The notes below the pieces were generated by a model. The model was not told where the DNA came from. It did no database searches and saw only the letters and a list, made by a program, of their open reading frames with translations. Shown here one piece after another: positions 7,189 through 12,758 of a stretch of DNA of 18,703 nt (within the stretch, counting starts at the first letter, position 1; the number at the start of each line of letters is the position of its first letter). This DNA comes from CAZLFQ01 sp964625465 (lineage in GTDB: Bacteria > Pseudomonadota > Alphaproteobacteria > Rickettsiales > Midichloriaceae), in contig CAZVFD010000028.1 in assembly GCA_964625465.1 (NCBI GenBank), forward strand, positions 1 through 18,703, written 5' to 3'. The translations under genes were made by a program, and so were the position numbers.

Positions 7189-7677
7189 CCTTCTACCATC
7201 AAAAGCGAGGGATGAGATAGAATCAATTATATTAAACTTACCTTGAATTTTTCCATAGTCGCTTTCCATACCAACAAGCGCAACTATCACTTCGGGCTCA
7301 ACTCCATAACTTTGGGAAACTTTTTCAAGCACAGACCTGTTCTTTTGCAAGAACTCCCTGCCCTTTGCAACCTTAGTGTTGAAACCTATATTATTTAAGT
7401 ACCCTTTAAAATCTAGGGTTGATTCGGGCTGCTTTTTATCAAGCGCAACAACCCTATCATTTAAATTCGCCTTTTCTAGTAATTCCAATGCCTTAGACGA
7501 AGGCTGACTATTCAGCTTAGTTTGAACAAAGCATTCTTTCCAACCATCAAAAGTTATATAAAAACATTCTTCAGAGGCAAGAGCTATACCACTCAAGAAC
7601 GAAAAAATACTAAGAAGAAATATTTTCTGAAAAATATTTTTCGAATTTACCAGATTCTTTTTTATGTTCATCGGCAT
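7189..7677 (-). CDS. mltB: MltB-like lytic murein transglycosylase, 5' part
   Basis: This is the N-terminal 163 residues of the lytic transglycosylase whose C-terminal part is at 6599-7080. It has a cleavable signal peptide (basic NIKKNLVNSKN, hydrophobic IFLLSIFSFLSG, likely cut after IALA), placing the enzyme in the periplasm. FKGYLNNIGFNTKV, FLQKNRSVLEKVSQSYGV and VIVALVGMESDYGKIQGKF follow. The Glu of GMESDYG corresponds to the catalytic acid of E. coli Slt35. The frame then runs ISSLAFDGRR into the N gap. Two starts are possible, ATG 7677 and ATG 7671. Both lie inside fdxA, giving a 62-68 base overlap in another frame; no later start would keep the signal peptide, so the overlap seems real. 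Confidence 0.87.
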
Positions 7678-7939
7678 TCTCTAAAGGTTGTTTTCTTTTA
7701 TTTATATTTGGCCAAGATTTAGAATATTCACTATTAATTTCCTGCCACTTGAGATTGTCTTCAGACGCAGGCTTTATGGCTTCAGCTGGGCATTCAGGCT
7801 CACATACACCACAATCAATACATTCATCAGGATTGATCACCAACATATTATTCCCTTCATAGAAACAGTCAACCGGACAGACCTCTACACAGTCACTATA
7901 TTTACACTTAATACAATTTTCTGTAACAACATATGCCAT
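7610..7939 (-). CDS. fdxA: 7Fe ferredoxin FdxA ([3Fe-4S][4Fe-4S])
   Basis: A 109-residue seven-iron ferredoxin, a cytoplasmic low-potential electron carrier. The cysteine pattern equals that of Azotobacter FdI-type proteins. Cys9, 17, 21 and 50 fit the [3Fe-4S] cluster, and Cys25, 40, 43 and 46 fit the [4Fe-4S] cluster. Cys12 is an additional cysteine, as in FdI. The motifs CVEVCPVDCFYEG and CIDCGVCEPECPAEAI are diagnostic, and the C-terminal extension with WQEINSEYSKSWPNI is typical of alphaproteobacterial FdxA. It is the first gene of the minus-strand cluster fdxA-mltB-rlpA, and its 3' end overlaps the start of mltB. The start is ATG at 7939, with AAAGG about nine bases upstream. The electron partners are not shown by the context. 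Confidence 0.95.
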   Translation of the reverse strand: MAYVVTENCIKCKYSDCVEVCPVDCFYEGNNMLVINPDECIDCGVCEPECPAEAIKPASEDNLKWQEINSEYSKSWPNINKRKQPLENADEHKKESGKFEKYFSENISS

Positions 7940-7955
7940 TTTTAAAAACCTTTAC

Positions 7956-7984
7956 TTGATTTTATTTTTATATGAAAGTATATT
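7956..7984 (+). promoter_or_regulatory. Sigma70-type promoter for tRNA-Leu and the genes after it
   Basis: TTGATT (7956-7961) and TATATT (7979-7984) are separated by 17 bases. The predicted start near 7991 is about 40 bases before the tRNA. No other promoter is evident before the lumazine-synthase-like gene, so ribH and nusB may be cotranscribed with the tRNA. Confidence 0.55.
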
Positions 7985-7992
7985 CTCCAGAC

Positions 7993-8020
7993 CTTATACA
8001 TGAAAAATTCATTTTTTCAA
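7993..8020 (-). promoter_or_regulatory. Sigma70-type promoter for fdxA-mltB-rlpA
   Basis: On the minus strand, TTGAAA (8015-8020) is followed after 16 bases by TATAAG (7993-7998). The predicted leader is about 45 bases before the fdxA ATG at 7939. It overlaps and faces away from the tRNA promoter, so the two transcripts diverge from one region. Confidence 0.45.
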
Positions 8021-8029
8021 GGTTAACAT

Positions 8030-8114
8030 GCGGATGTGGCGGAATTGGCAGACGCCCTAGACTTAGGATCTAGTGTCGCAAGACGTGGGGGTTCAAGTCC
8101 CTTCATCCGCACCA
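8030..8114 (+). tRNA. tRNA-Leu (anticodon UAG)
   Basis: The acceptor stem GCGGATG (8030-8036) pairs fully with CATCCGC (8104-8110), followed by discriminator A and an encoded CCA (8112-8114). The anticodon stem CTAGA/TCTAG holds the loop CTTAGGA, so the anticodon is TAG (8064-8066), reading CUN leucine codons. A long variable arm (GTCGCAAGAC) marks it as a class II tRNA, as expected for leucine. The T loop is TTCAAGT, within a T stem that includes two G-T pairs. Confidence 0.97.
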
Positions 8115-8133
8115 CTTTAATTTAAATGAGATC

Positions 8134-8586
8134 ATGGCAAAAGTACTTTTGATAAAAGCCGAAGAAAATAAAAACTTGATGGATCTCATCGAGCAAGGTG
8201 CTATAAGCGCCTTAGAATCTCTTAAAGTAGTGCATGACATGATTGTAGTTCCAAGCATATTGGAGATTCCATCTGCAATTAGTTTTGCAATTGATTCATC
8301 TGACTACGAAGGCGTAATTTGCATAGGCTGCCTTAAAGAAGATTCAAACTCACTTATGGAACAAGCTATATATAGCGAAGTTCTAAGAGCAATAAACGAA
8401 TTTGCTGTACACTATGTAATCCCCGTGGGAATGGGAATTGGCTATTTCACAAAAAAAGATAAAGCTGAAAAAGCTACAGAACTTGGCAGAAAAGCTGCGA
8501 ATGCAATAAGCCACATGGTTAAATTAAAAAGACATTTCAATGTCCTCGAAGAAGATAGATATGCCATCGGACAAAAACATAACTAA
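8134..8586 (+). CDS. Lumazine synthase (RibH)-like protein lacking the catalytic motif
   Basis: A 150-residue protein with the overall pattern of 6,7-dimethyl-8-ribityllumazine synthase, the penultimate enzyme of riboflavin synthesis. It has the N-terminal strand, VVPSILEIPSAISFAI (normally VPGxxEIPxA), YEGVICIGCL, IPVGMGIGYFT and EKATELGRKAANAI. Its position directly before nusB, the common ribH-nusB order, supports the homology. The active site is altered. The segment expected to read GxVIRGxTxHF, with the catalytic His, reads GCLKEDSNSLMEQ; the early aromatic of ARFN is replaced (AEENKN); and the Arg/Lys of RAGTKxGNKG are not preserved in place. It is probably not a working lumazine synthase; it may be a non-catalytic shell protein or a decaying gene. 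The start is ATG at 8134. Confidence 0.75.
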   Translation: MAKVLLIKAEENKNLMDLIEQGAISALESLKVVHDMIVVPSILEIPSAISFAIDSSDYEGVICIGCLKEDSNSLMEQAIYSEVLRAINEFAVHYVIPVGMGIGYFTKKDKAEKATELGRKAANAISHMVKLKRHFNVLEEDRYAIGQKHN

Positions 8587-9040
8587 ACCCCTTTATTCCA
8601 AAAAGTATCAAGAAAAACGTACCGCTCGTGTATTAGCAGTACAAGCTCTATATGCACATCAGTACATATTAGAGGGCACCACTTTAGATCAAGTAATTTA
8701 TGATTTAATAAAAGATTCCAAGTCACAGGAAGTTCTCAGTAAGCTTAGTGACTCAGACGAAAAACTTGTGATTAACTTAGCTCGTGGCACAGAGAAAAAC
8801 ATAAGCGAACTTAAGGAACTTATTTCAAAACATCTATCAAAAGATTGGCGATTTGATCGCCTAGGCAAAGTTATGCAATCCATACTTTTGGTAGCTGCAT
8901 ACGAGATGCAAATGAATGCTGACGTTGACAAAGCTATTATAATTAATGAATACCTCGAGATTACAAAATTGTTCAATCACGAAGGTGAATCGGGATTCGT
9001 TAACAGCGTCCTTGATGGCGTCTCGAAAAGCTTGTTGTAA
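8540..9040 (+). CDS. nusB: Transcription antitermination factor NusB
   Basis: NusB binds boxA RNA together with ribosomal protein S10 (NusE) and supports antitermination of rRNA operons. The all-helical protein has the family's first-helix motif RTARVLAVQALYAHQY, a central DEKLVINLARGT and helix HLSKDWRFDRLGKVMQSILLV. It then has the AAYEM block, AIIINEYLEITKLF and the C-terminal SGFVNSVLDGV. At 166 residues it is slightly longer than many NusB proteins because of an N-terminal extension. The ATG at 8540 overlaps the preceding gene by 47 bases; the in-frame ATG at 8561, preceded by AGAAGA, is an equally plausible start. Coupling to the ribH-like gene is typical. Confidence 0.93.
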   Translation: MSSKKIDMPSDKNITKPLYSKKYQEKRTARVLAVQALYAHQYILEGTTLDQVIYDLIKDSKSQEVLSKLSDSDEKLVINLARGTEKNISELKELISKHLSKDWRFDRLGKVMQSILLVAAYEMQMNADVDKAIIINEYLEITKLFNHEGESGFVNSVLDGVSKSLL

Positions 9041-9060
9041 TTACAGCTGACTTCATCGAA

Positions 9061-9086
9061 GGCAAAAAACTAATAGAATTTTTGCC
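9061..9086. repeat. 8-bp perfect inverted repeat between nusB and lysC
   Basis: GGCAAAAA (9061-9068) is mirrored by TTTTTGCC (9079-9086) around a 10-base spacer. It lies 21 bases after the nusB stop and just upstream of the TATAAT at 9096. It could be a weak intrinsic terminator for nusB, with the U-run being part of its own stem, or an operator covering the spacer of the lysC promoter. Confidence 0.5.
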
Positions 9087-9095
9087 ATTTAGGGG

Positions 9096-9101
9096 TATAA
9101 T
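9096..9101 (+). promoter_or_regulatory. Consensus -10 box (TATAAT) before aspartokinase
   Basis: A perfect TATAAT lies 26 bases before the aspartokinase ATG. No good -35 sits 16-18 bases upstream; the best aligned hexamer is ATAGAA. The promoter therefore either needs an activator or relies on upstream T-tracts. The inverted repeat at 9061-9086 occupies the -18 to -45 region. Confidence 0.4.
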
Positions 9102-9127
9102 CCATCTCGAGAGATAAATGGTTGGAA

Positions 9128-10324
9128 ATGGCTTTAATTGTACAGAAATTCGGCGGGACTTCGGTAGGTAGTATTGAGCGCATCAAAAATGTCGCGCAAT
9201 TAGTGAAAGCCGAGCGTGATATTGGTAATCAGGTCGTCGTCGTCGTATCTGCAATGTCTGGGGTTACCGACCAACTTGTTGGCTTGGTTTCCCAGCTCAG
9301 CAATACAGCCAATGATAATGAACGTCAGGAGTATGACTCTGTAGTCGCCACAGGAGAAAATGTAAGCTCTGGGCTTGTGGCACTTGCGTTAATGAATTTA
9401 GGCCTGAAAGCACGCTCATGGCAGGGTTGGCAGATTCCTATCTACACAAATGAATTTTTTAGCCAAGGTAAAATCCAAGGTATTGATCCTACAAAAATTA
9501 TTGCTTGCTTGGAGGATAACGAAGTGCCAGTAATTACTGGTTTTCAAGGCGTTTACAACGGCAGAATAGTTACATTGGGTAGGGGCGGATCAGATACATC
9601 GGCTGCAGCAATAGCTGCCGCCATTAATGCTGATAGGTGCGATATATATACCGATGTCGACGGGGTTTATACCGCCGACCCGCGCGTGGTACCAGCAGCG
9701 CAGAAGTTGGATAGAGTATCATACAAAGAAATGCTCGAGATGGCTGCAAGCGGAGCGAAGGTTTTGCATCCACGCTCTGTTGAAATCGCCGAAAAATATA
9801 ATTTGCAAATGCAGGTTCTTTCTAGCATGAAAGGCGGTAAAGGCACACTTCTGGTGAATGAAAATGATTCATTGGAAAGTCAAAGAATCACTGGTGTTTC
9901 AGGGACGAAAAAGATCTGTACATTTAATATTGAAGACGCCTCTAAAGCACTAGGAATATTTACCGCATTAAATGCTGCTAACGTGCATTTGGACATGTTC
10001 AACCAAAATATTGGTTCTGATAACCTAACAATTATAATCCCAAACCATGAAAAGATTCCTGCGGAAAATGTGTTAGGGAAGCTTTGTAAATACAGCGTGA
10101 TTGAAGAGCTTGCGAAGGTTTCGATAACTGGCAGTGGTTTGCAGTCATCATCATCTATTGCACAAAAAGTGTTTCAAATTTTAGCTGAGCAGGGTATAAA
10201 GATATTTATGATAACAACAACTGATATAAAAATCAGTATCTTGGTCGAGGCTAATTTTATGGAGACAGCAATGAAAAGTCTTCACACAGCCTTCGGTTTA
10301 GATGCAGTTAAGGAGGCGTCATGA
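9128..10324 (+). CDS. lysC: Aspartate kinase
   Basis: Aspartokinase phosphorylates L-aspartate with ATP, the first step towards diaminopimelate/lysine, threonine and methionine. At 398 residues it has the monofunctional, ACT-regulated size. The N-terminal KFGGTSVG (7-14), the ATGENVSSGL block, GRGGSDTSA (151-159) and YTDVDGVYTADPR (174-186) form the amino-acid kinase domain. LEMAASGAKVLHPRSVE is the usual end of that domain. From about 255 two ACT domains follow, including ITGVSGTKK and VSITGSGLQSSSSIAQKVF, which normally bind the feedback inhibitor. The ATG at 9128 is preferred because the family begins MALIVQKFGG; a TTG at 9122 with GAGAG upstream is possible. In a host-dependent bacterium its likely essential product is diaminopimelate for peptidoglycan, consistent with the wall enzymes nearby. 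Confidence 0.95.
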   Translation: MALIVQKFGGTSVGSIERIKNVAQLVKAERDIGNQVVVVVSAMSGVTDQLVGLVSQLSNTANDNERQEYDSVVATGENVSSGLVALALMNLGLKARSWQGWQIPIYTNEFFSQGKIQGIDPTKIIACLEDNEVPVITGFQGVYNGRIVTLGRGGSDTSAAAIAAAINADRCDIYTDVDGVYTADPRVVPAAQKLDRVSYKEMLEMAASGAKVLHPRSVEIAEKYNLQMQVLSSMKGGKGTLLVNENDSLESQRITGVSGTKKICTFNIEDASKALGIFTALNAANVHLDMFNQNIGSDNLTIIIPNHEKIPAENVLGKLCKYSVIEELAKVSITGSGLQSSSSIAQKVFQILAEQGIKIFMITTTDIKISILVEANFMETAMKSLHTAFGLDAVKEAS

Positions 10325-10488
10325 ATAAATATTTAGTACTTGTAGCTTTAACTCTAGGACTAAGCGTAGCTGGTTGCACAACTAGAGACCCATCTATTTA
10401 CGATGTTAAATCACCATGTGTTAGTAATGATATGGACGGCAAAGCTCCTTGCGTTCGCAGAAAACCTATTGAAAACGATGTAGCTTAG
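10321..10488 (+). CDS. Small lipoprotein, 55 aa
   Basis: A short gene. Its ATG overlaps the lysC stop (ATGA), and a perfect AAGGAGG (10310-10316) lies four bases upstream, which strongly supports translation. The product is a signal peptide, KYLVLVALTLGLSVAGC, with lipobox VAGC (Cys19), followed by only 36 mature residues containing two more cysteines in SPCVS and APCVRRKP. Cys33 and Cys44 could form a disulfide in the periplasm. The spacing of the two PCV motifs and the RRKP that follows recall a tiny lipoprotein family of Rickettsiales annotated as DUF2706; this is from memory and not verified. Function unknown. Translational coupling to lysC is likely. Confidence 0.8.
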   Translation: MNKYLVLVALTLGLSVAGCTTRDPSIYDVKSPCVSNDMDGKAPCVRRKPIENDVA

Positions 10489-10491
10489 TAC

Positions 10492-10522
10492 TATACTCCA
10501 AGGCCAAAACAATTGGAGTATA
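10492..10522 (+). promoter_or_regulatory. Hairpin covering the ndk ribosome binding site
   Basis: TATACTCCAA (10492-10501) and TTGGAGTATA (10513-10522) form a perfect 10-bp stem with an 11-base loop. The right arm contains GGAG (10515-10518), the Shine-Dalgarno of ndk, and ends two bases before its ATG. Folding would block initiation, so this looks like a translational control element. The absence of a following U-run argues against a terminator. Confidence 0.6.
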
Positions 10523-10524
10523 TA

Positions 10525-10947
10525 ATGGCTATTGAAAATACCTTATCGATTATTAAACCAGATGCAACAAAGCGTAACCTTGTTGGTGCAATCTGCGCTA
10601 AATTTGAAGAAGCGGGACTTAGAATCGTTGCGCAAAAAAGAATTCAAATGACCAAAATGCAAGCTGAGAAGTTCTATGAAGTTCATAAAGCTCGCCCTTT
10701 CTATGGTGAACTAGTTGAGACAATGACAGCAGGTCCTGTAGTTGTGCAAGTTCTTCAAGGTGAAGGTGCGGTGTTGCTTAATAGAAAAGTTATGGGTGCA
10801 ACAAACCCTAAAGAAGCAGATGCTGGAACAATTAGAAAAGAATTCGCTCTAAGTATTGGCGAAAATTCAGTTCACGGTTCTGACTCTTCTGAGAATGCAG
10901 CAATCGAAATTGCATTCTTCTTCGACTATTCTGAAATCGTTGGATAA
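10525..10947 (+). CDS. ndk: Nucleoside diphosphate kinase
   Basis: Ndk transfers the gamma-phosphate of ATP to nucleoside diphosphates through a phosphohistidine intermediate. The 140-residue length is standard. TLSIIKPDATKRN at the N-terminus, FYEVHKARPFYGELV, MTAGPVVVQVLQGEGAV and the active-site ENSVHGSDS with His117 are all present. Residues known to bind nucleotide (Lys11 in IKPD, Tyr and Arg in the KARPFY region) are kept. The ATG at 10525 is chosen because GGAG lies six bases before it and the family begins MAxxxTLSIIKPD; an in-frame TTG at 10513 lies inside the hairpin arm and is unlikely. The next gene starts three bases after the stop codon. Confidence 0.97.
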   Translation: MAIENTLSIIKPDATKRNLVGAICAKFEEAGLRIVAQKRIQMTKMQAEKFYEVHKARPFYGELVETMTAGPVVVQVLQGEGAVLLNRKVMGATNPKEADAGTIRKEFALSIGENSVHGSDSSENAAIEIAFFFDYSEIVG

Positions 10948-10950
10948 TTA

Positions 10951-11403
10951 ATGGAATTTGTGGTTGCAGCGTTATTTGGCGTTCTGTTTGGTAACTATGC
11001 AACCACTTACTACCACCGTATTCCACTAAGAAAACCTATAAACGGTTTGAGCAAAAAGAAAGGGCAAGTACCTCACTGCTCGGTATGTGGACACTCACTA
11101 AAATTCTATGAATATTTCCCAGTTTTAAGTTGGATCTTCACACGCGGTAAATGCAATTACTGTGGCGTAAAAATTGACCCAGTGTACGCAATACTAGAAA
11201 TATCTACCATGTTCTTTGCAATACTTTTATATATTGCTCGAGGCATTGACCTTTTATTTCCTAGTTGCTTATTACTTATTTGTTCCCTGAATTTGCTATT
11301 CGCGCTTTATTACAAACACTCAAAATTTTATAGACAGGTTGTAGTAGTATCTATATTACTTGCCGTCATAATATTTTGGCAGCTGCACTATGAGTTTACC
11401 TAA
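10951..11403 (+). CDS. Prepilin peptidase N-terminal domain protein (short, no catalytic half)
   Basis: A 150-residue membrane protein that matches only the first half of type 4 prepilin peptidases (PilD family). It has an N-terminal hydrophobic helix with FGVLFGNYATTYYHRIP. A cytoplasmic zinc-ribbon-like loop carries two CxxC pairs, CSVC and CNYC, around the FYEYFPVLSWI segment. DPVYAILEISTMFFAILLYI follows, then two more hydrophobic helices. In PilD the N-terminal loop region serves N-methylation and the later helices carry two catalytic aspartates, one in GxGD. No GxGD and no second half exist here; the frame ends after helix three, overlapping the next gene by 14 bases. It may be a stand-alone domain protein or the remnant of a split gene. 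The start is ATG at 10951. Confidence 0.8.
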   Translation: MEFVVAALFGVLFGNYATTYYHRIPLRKPINGLSKKKGQVPHCSVCGHSLKFYEYFPVLSWIFTRGKCNYCGVKIDPVYAILEISTMFFAILLYIARGIDLLFPSCLLLICSLNLLFALYYKHSKFYRQVVVVSILLAVIIFWQLHYEFT

Positions 11404-12013
11404 AGGTTTCGTTTATTTATCAGATATTGATCCAACCATAAAACAGGAAATGTTTTACTGTTCGGACTTCAATTTTGTTGGACGCAAAATTAACGGCTAT
11501 GTCAATCCTGTTGCCATTTTAACAATTGAAGCTGCAACAGCTTTGAAAAAAGTTCAGCAAGAAGTGCAGGAAAAAGGTTGGTGCTTAAAAGTAATTGATG
11601 CCTACCGCCCACACCGTGCTGTGGAAGATTTTTGGAATTGGGCATTAGATCCAAATGATCTAAAAATGCAGAAGATTTTCTATCCTAAATACACTGACAA
11701 ATCACAGATTTTTGCTGATGGTTATTTAGCGAAGTTCTCTGGGCACTCGCGTGGAAGCACAGTCGATTTGACCATTGTCGATGCAAATGGAAAAGAAATC
11801 GACATGGGTTCGCAGATCGACATGTTAGATGAAATTTCCAACACAGTTTCTCCACTTATTTCTGCGGAAGCGCAGGCTAATAGACTGTACTTAAAAGATG
11901 TGATGGAAAAACAAGGTTTCGATAACTACCGCAAAGAGTGGTGGCACTTCGCACTTCTCAACGAGCCATTCCCAAGAAGGCCTGAAGATCATTTTGATTT
12001 TTTGGTTGCGTAA
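11390..12013 (+). CDS. VanX/DdpX-like zinc D-Ala-D-Ala dipeptidase (M15D)
   Basis: A 207-residue peptidase M15 family protein. The three hallmarks are visible: DAYRPHRA, with the transition-state Arg73; SGHSRGSTVDL, with zinc ligands His119 and Asp126; and EWWHF, with catalytic Glu183 and zinc ligand His186. VanX-type enzymes hydrolyse D-alanyl-D-alanine. Outside resistance operons, as here with no vanH or vanA nearby, they are thought to recycle D-Ala from peptidoglycan turnover. No signal peptide is present, so it is probably cytoplasmic. The ATG at 11390 lies inside the preceding gene (14-base overlap), implying coupled translation. It complements MltB and RlpA elsewhere in the window as part of a cell-wall recycling theme, though this link is inference. 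Confidence 0.9.
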   Translation: MSLPKGFVYLSDIDPTIKQEMFYCSDFNFVGRKINGYVNPVAILTIEAATALKKVQQEVQEKGWCLKVIDAYRPHRAVEDFWNWALDPNDLKMQKIFYPKYTDKSQIFADGYLAKFSGHSRGSTVDLTIVDANGKEIDMGSQIDMLDEISNTVSPLISAEAQANRLYLKDVMEKQGFDNYRKEWWHFALLNEPFPRRPEDHFDFLVA

Positions 12014-12095
12014 TTTTCTATAAGTCTTCGGGGGGATTGTGTATGTATTTCAACCACTTAGTAACTAGAGTATTAAAAGTTTAACCTCTAAGTAT

Positions 12096-12124
12096 TTGAT
12101 ATTCATCCGAAATTACTGTAAAAT
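12096..12124 (+). promoter_or_regulatory. Strong sigma70-type promoter for the small ankyrin gene
   Basis: TTGATA (12096-12101) and TAAAAT (12119-12124) are separated by exactly 17 bases, each one base off consensus. The start would fall near 12131, giving a leader of about 25 bases that contains the purine-rich TAGGGGGAATAGG before the ATG at 12156. The 142-base gap before this gene shows nothing else clear. Confidence 0.65.
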
Positions 12125-12155
12125 ACGCGAGTTCATTAATTAGGGGGAATAGGCA

Positions 12156-12758
12156 ATGAAACACATGTATTTAGAAGCAAATGTACTTGGGCAAACATAT
12201 CTTCATTTTGCAGCAGCACAAAATTACATAGCAACTTTTGAAGAATTCTTTAATGGAGTCATGCTCGGCAAATTTGATATTAGAGAATTAAGAAGGATTG
12301 ATAACAACGGGTATGACCCACTCGCCATTGCTGCTATCGGCGGCAGCGATAGGATTATTGACCTCACTATTAGCAAGCTAACATCAGTTTTTACTGGTGC
12401 AATGAATGATATTGCAAAAGCTCCTATAGCAAAAGACGGCAAAACTATTAAACAAATTGTTTTCGAAGAAATGACAGCAGAGAATGTGGCACTAAGCAAA
12501 TTTGGTATGACTGCAGAGAATCTATCAAGGGCATCTAGTGGGCTTGTAAAATTAGATTTGAGATTAAGCGCTATGCTAGCCTGTGCACAAAGCCCTATAA
12601 GTACTGCATCATCTCTAGCAGCATCACATTCCACAGCAATCAGCACCACAATTGCTGCTGGCAATGGTTCTAATGAAATTATCGCCAACGTAGCAAGAGC
12701 ATTAGCAGCGTCGTACATTGCATTAAGGAGAGCAAACAGTTCTCGTAGCTTATTTTAA
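12156..12758 (+). CDS. Small ankyrin-repeat protein
   Basis: A 200-residue protein. The N-terminal third carries about two ankyrin repeats: GQTYLHFAAAQNYIATFEEF, and NNGYDPLAIAAIGGSDRIID, where the first has the TxLHxAA core and the second the DPLxIAA variant. The rest is Ala/Ser/Thr-rich and probably helical, with KFGMTAENLSRASS and AHSTAISTTIAAGNG-like stretches and no known domain; it ends SSRSLF. No signal peptide or membrane segment is seen. It has its own promoter and a strong ribosome binding site, so it is not simply part of the preceding operon. Its stop codon overlaps that of the convergent xerC by four bases. It is possibly a host-directed or protein-binding factor; no activity can be assigned. 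Confidence 0.8.
   Translation: MKHMYLEANVLGQTYLHFAAAQNYIATFEEFFNGVMLGKFDIRELRRIDNNGYDPLAIAAIGGSDRIIDLTISKLTSVFTGAMNDIAKAPIAKDGKTIKQIVFEEMTAENVALSKFGMTAENLSRASSGLVKLDLRLSAMLACAQSPISTASSLAASHSTAISTTIAAGNGSNEIIANVARALAASYIALRRANSSRSLF

Noticed and set aside
6599..7677. mltB as a genuine pseudogene or frameshifted gene
   Set aside because: Both halves are well conserved and lack internal stops. The break coincides exactly with the Ns and foreign bases, so it is an assembly problem rather than decay.
8001..8019. TGAAAAA/TTTTTCA inverted repeat in the tRNA leader as a terminator or riboswitch
   Set aside because: It is a short AT-only stem inside overlapping divergent promoters and 11 bases before the tRNA; the pairing is probably incidental to promoter sequence.
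12224..12718. Long antisense open frame of 164 codons opposite the small ankyrin gene
   Set aside because: Its hydrophobic, Ala/Leu/Ser-rich translation is what the antisense of an Ala/Ser-rich coding frame gives. The plus strand has a promoter, a ribosome binding site and ankyrin motifs.
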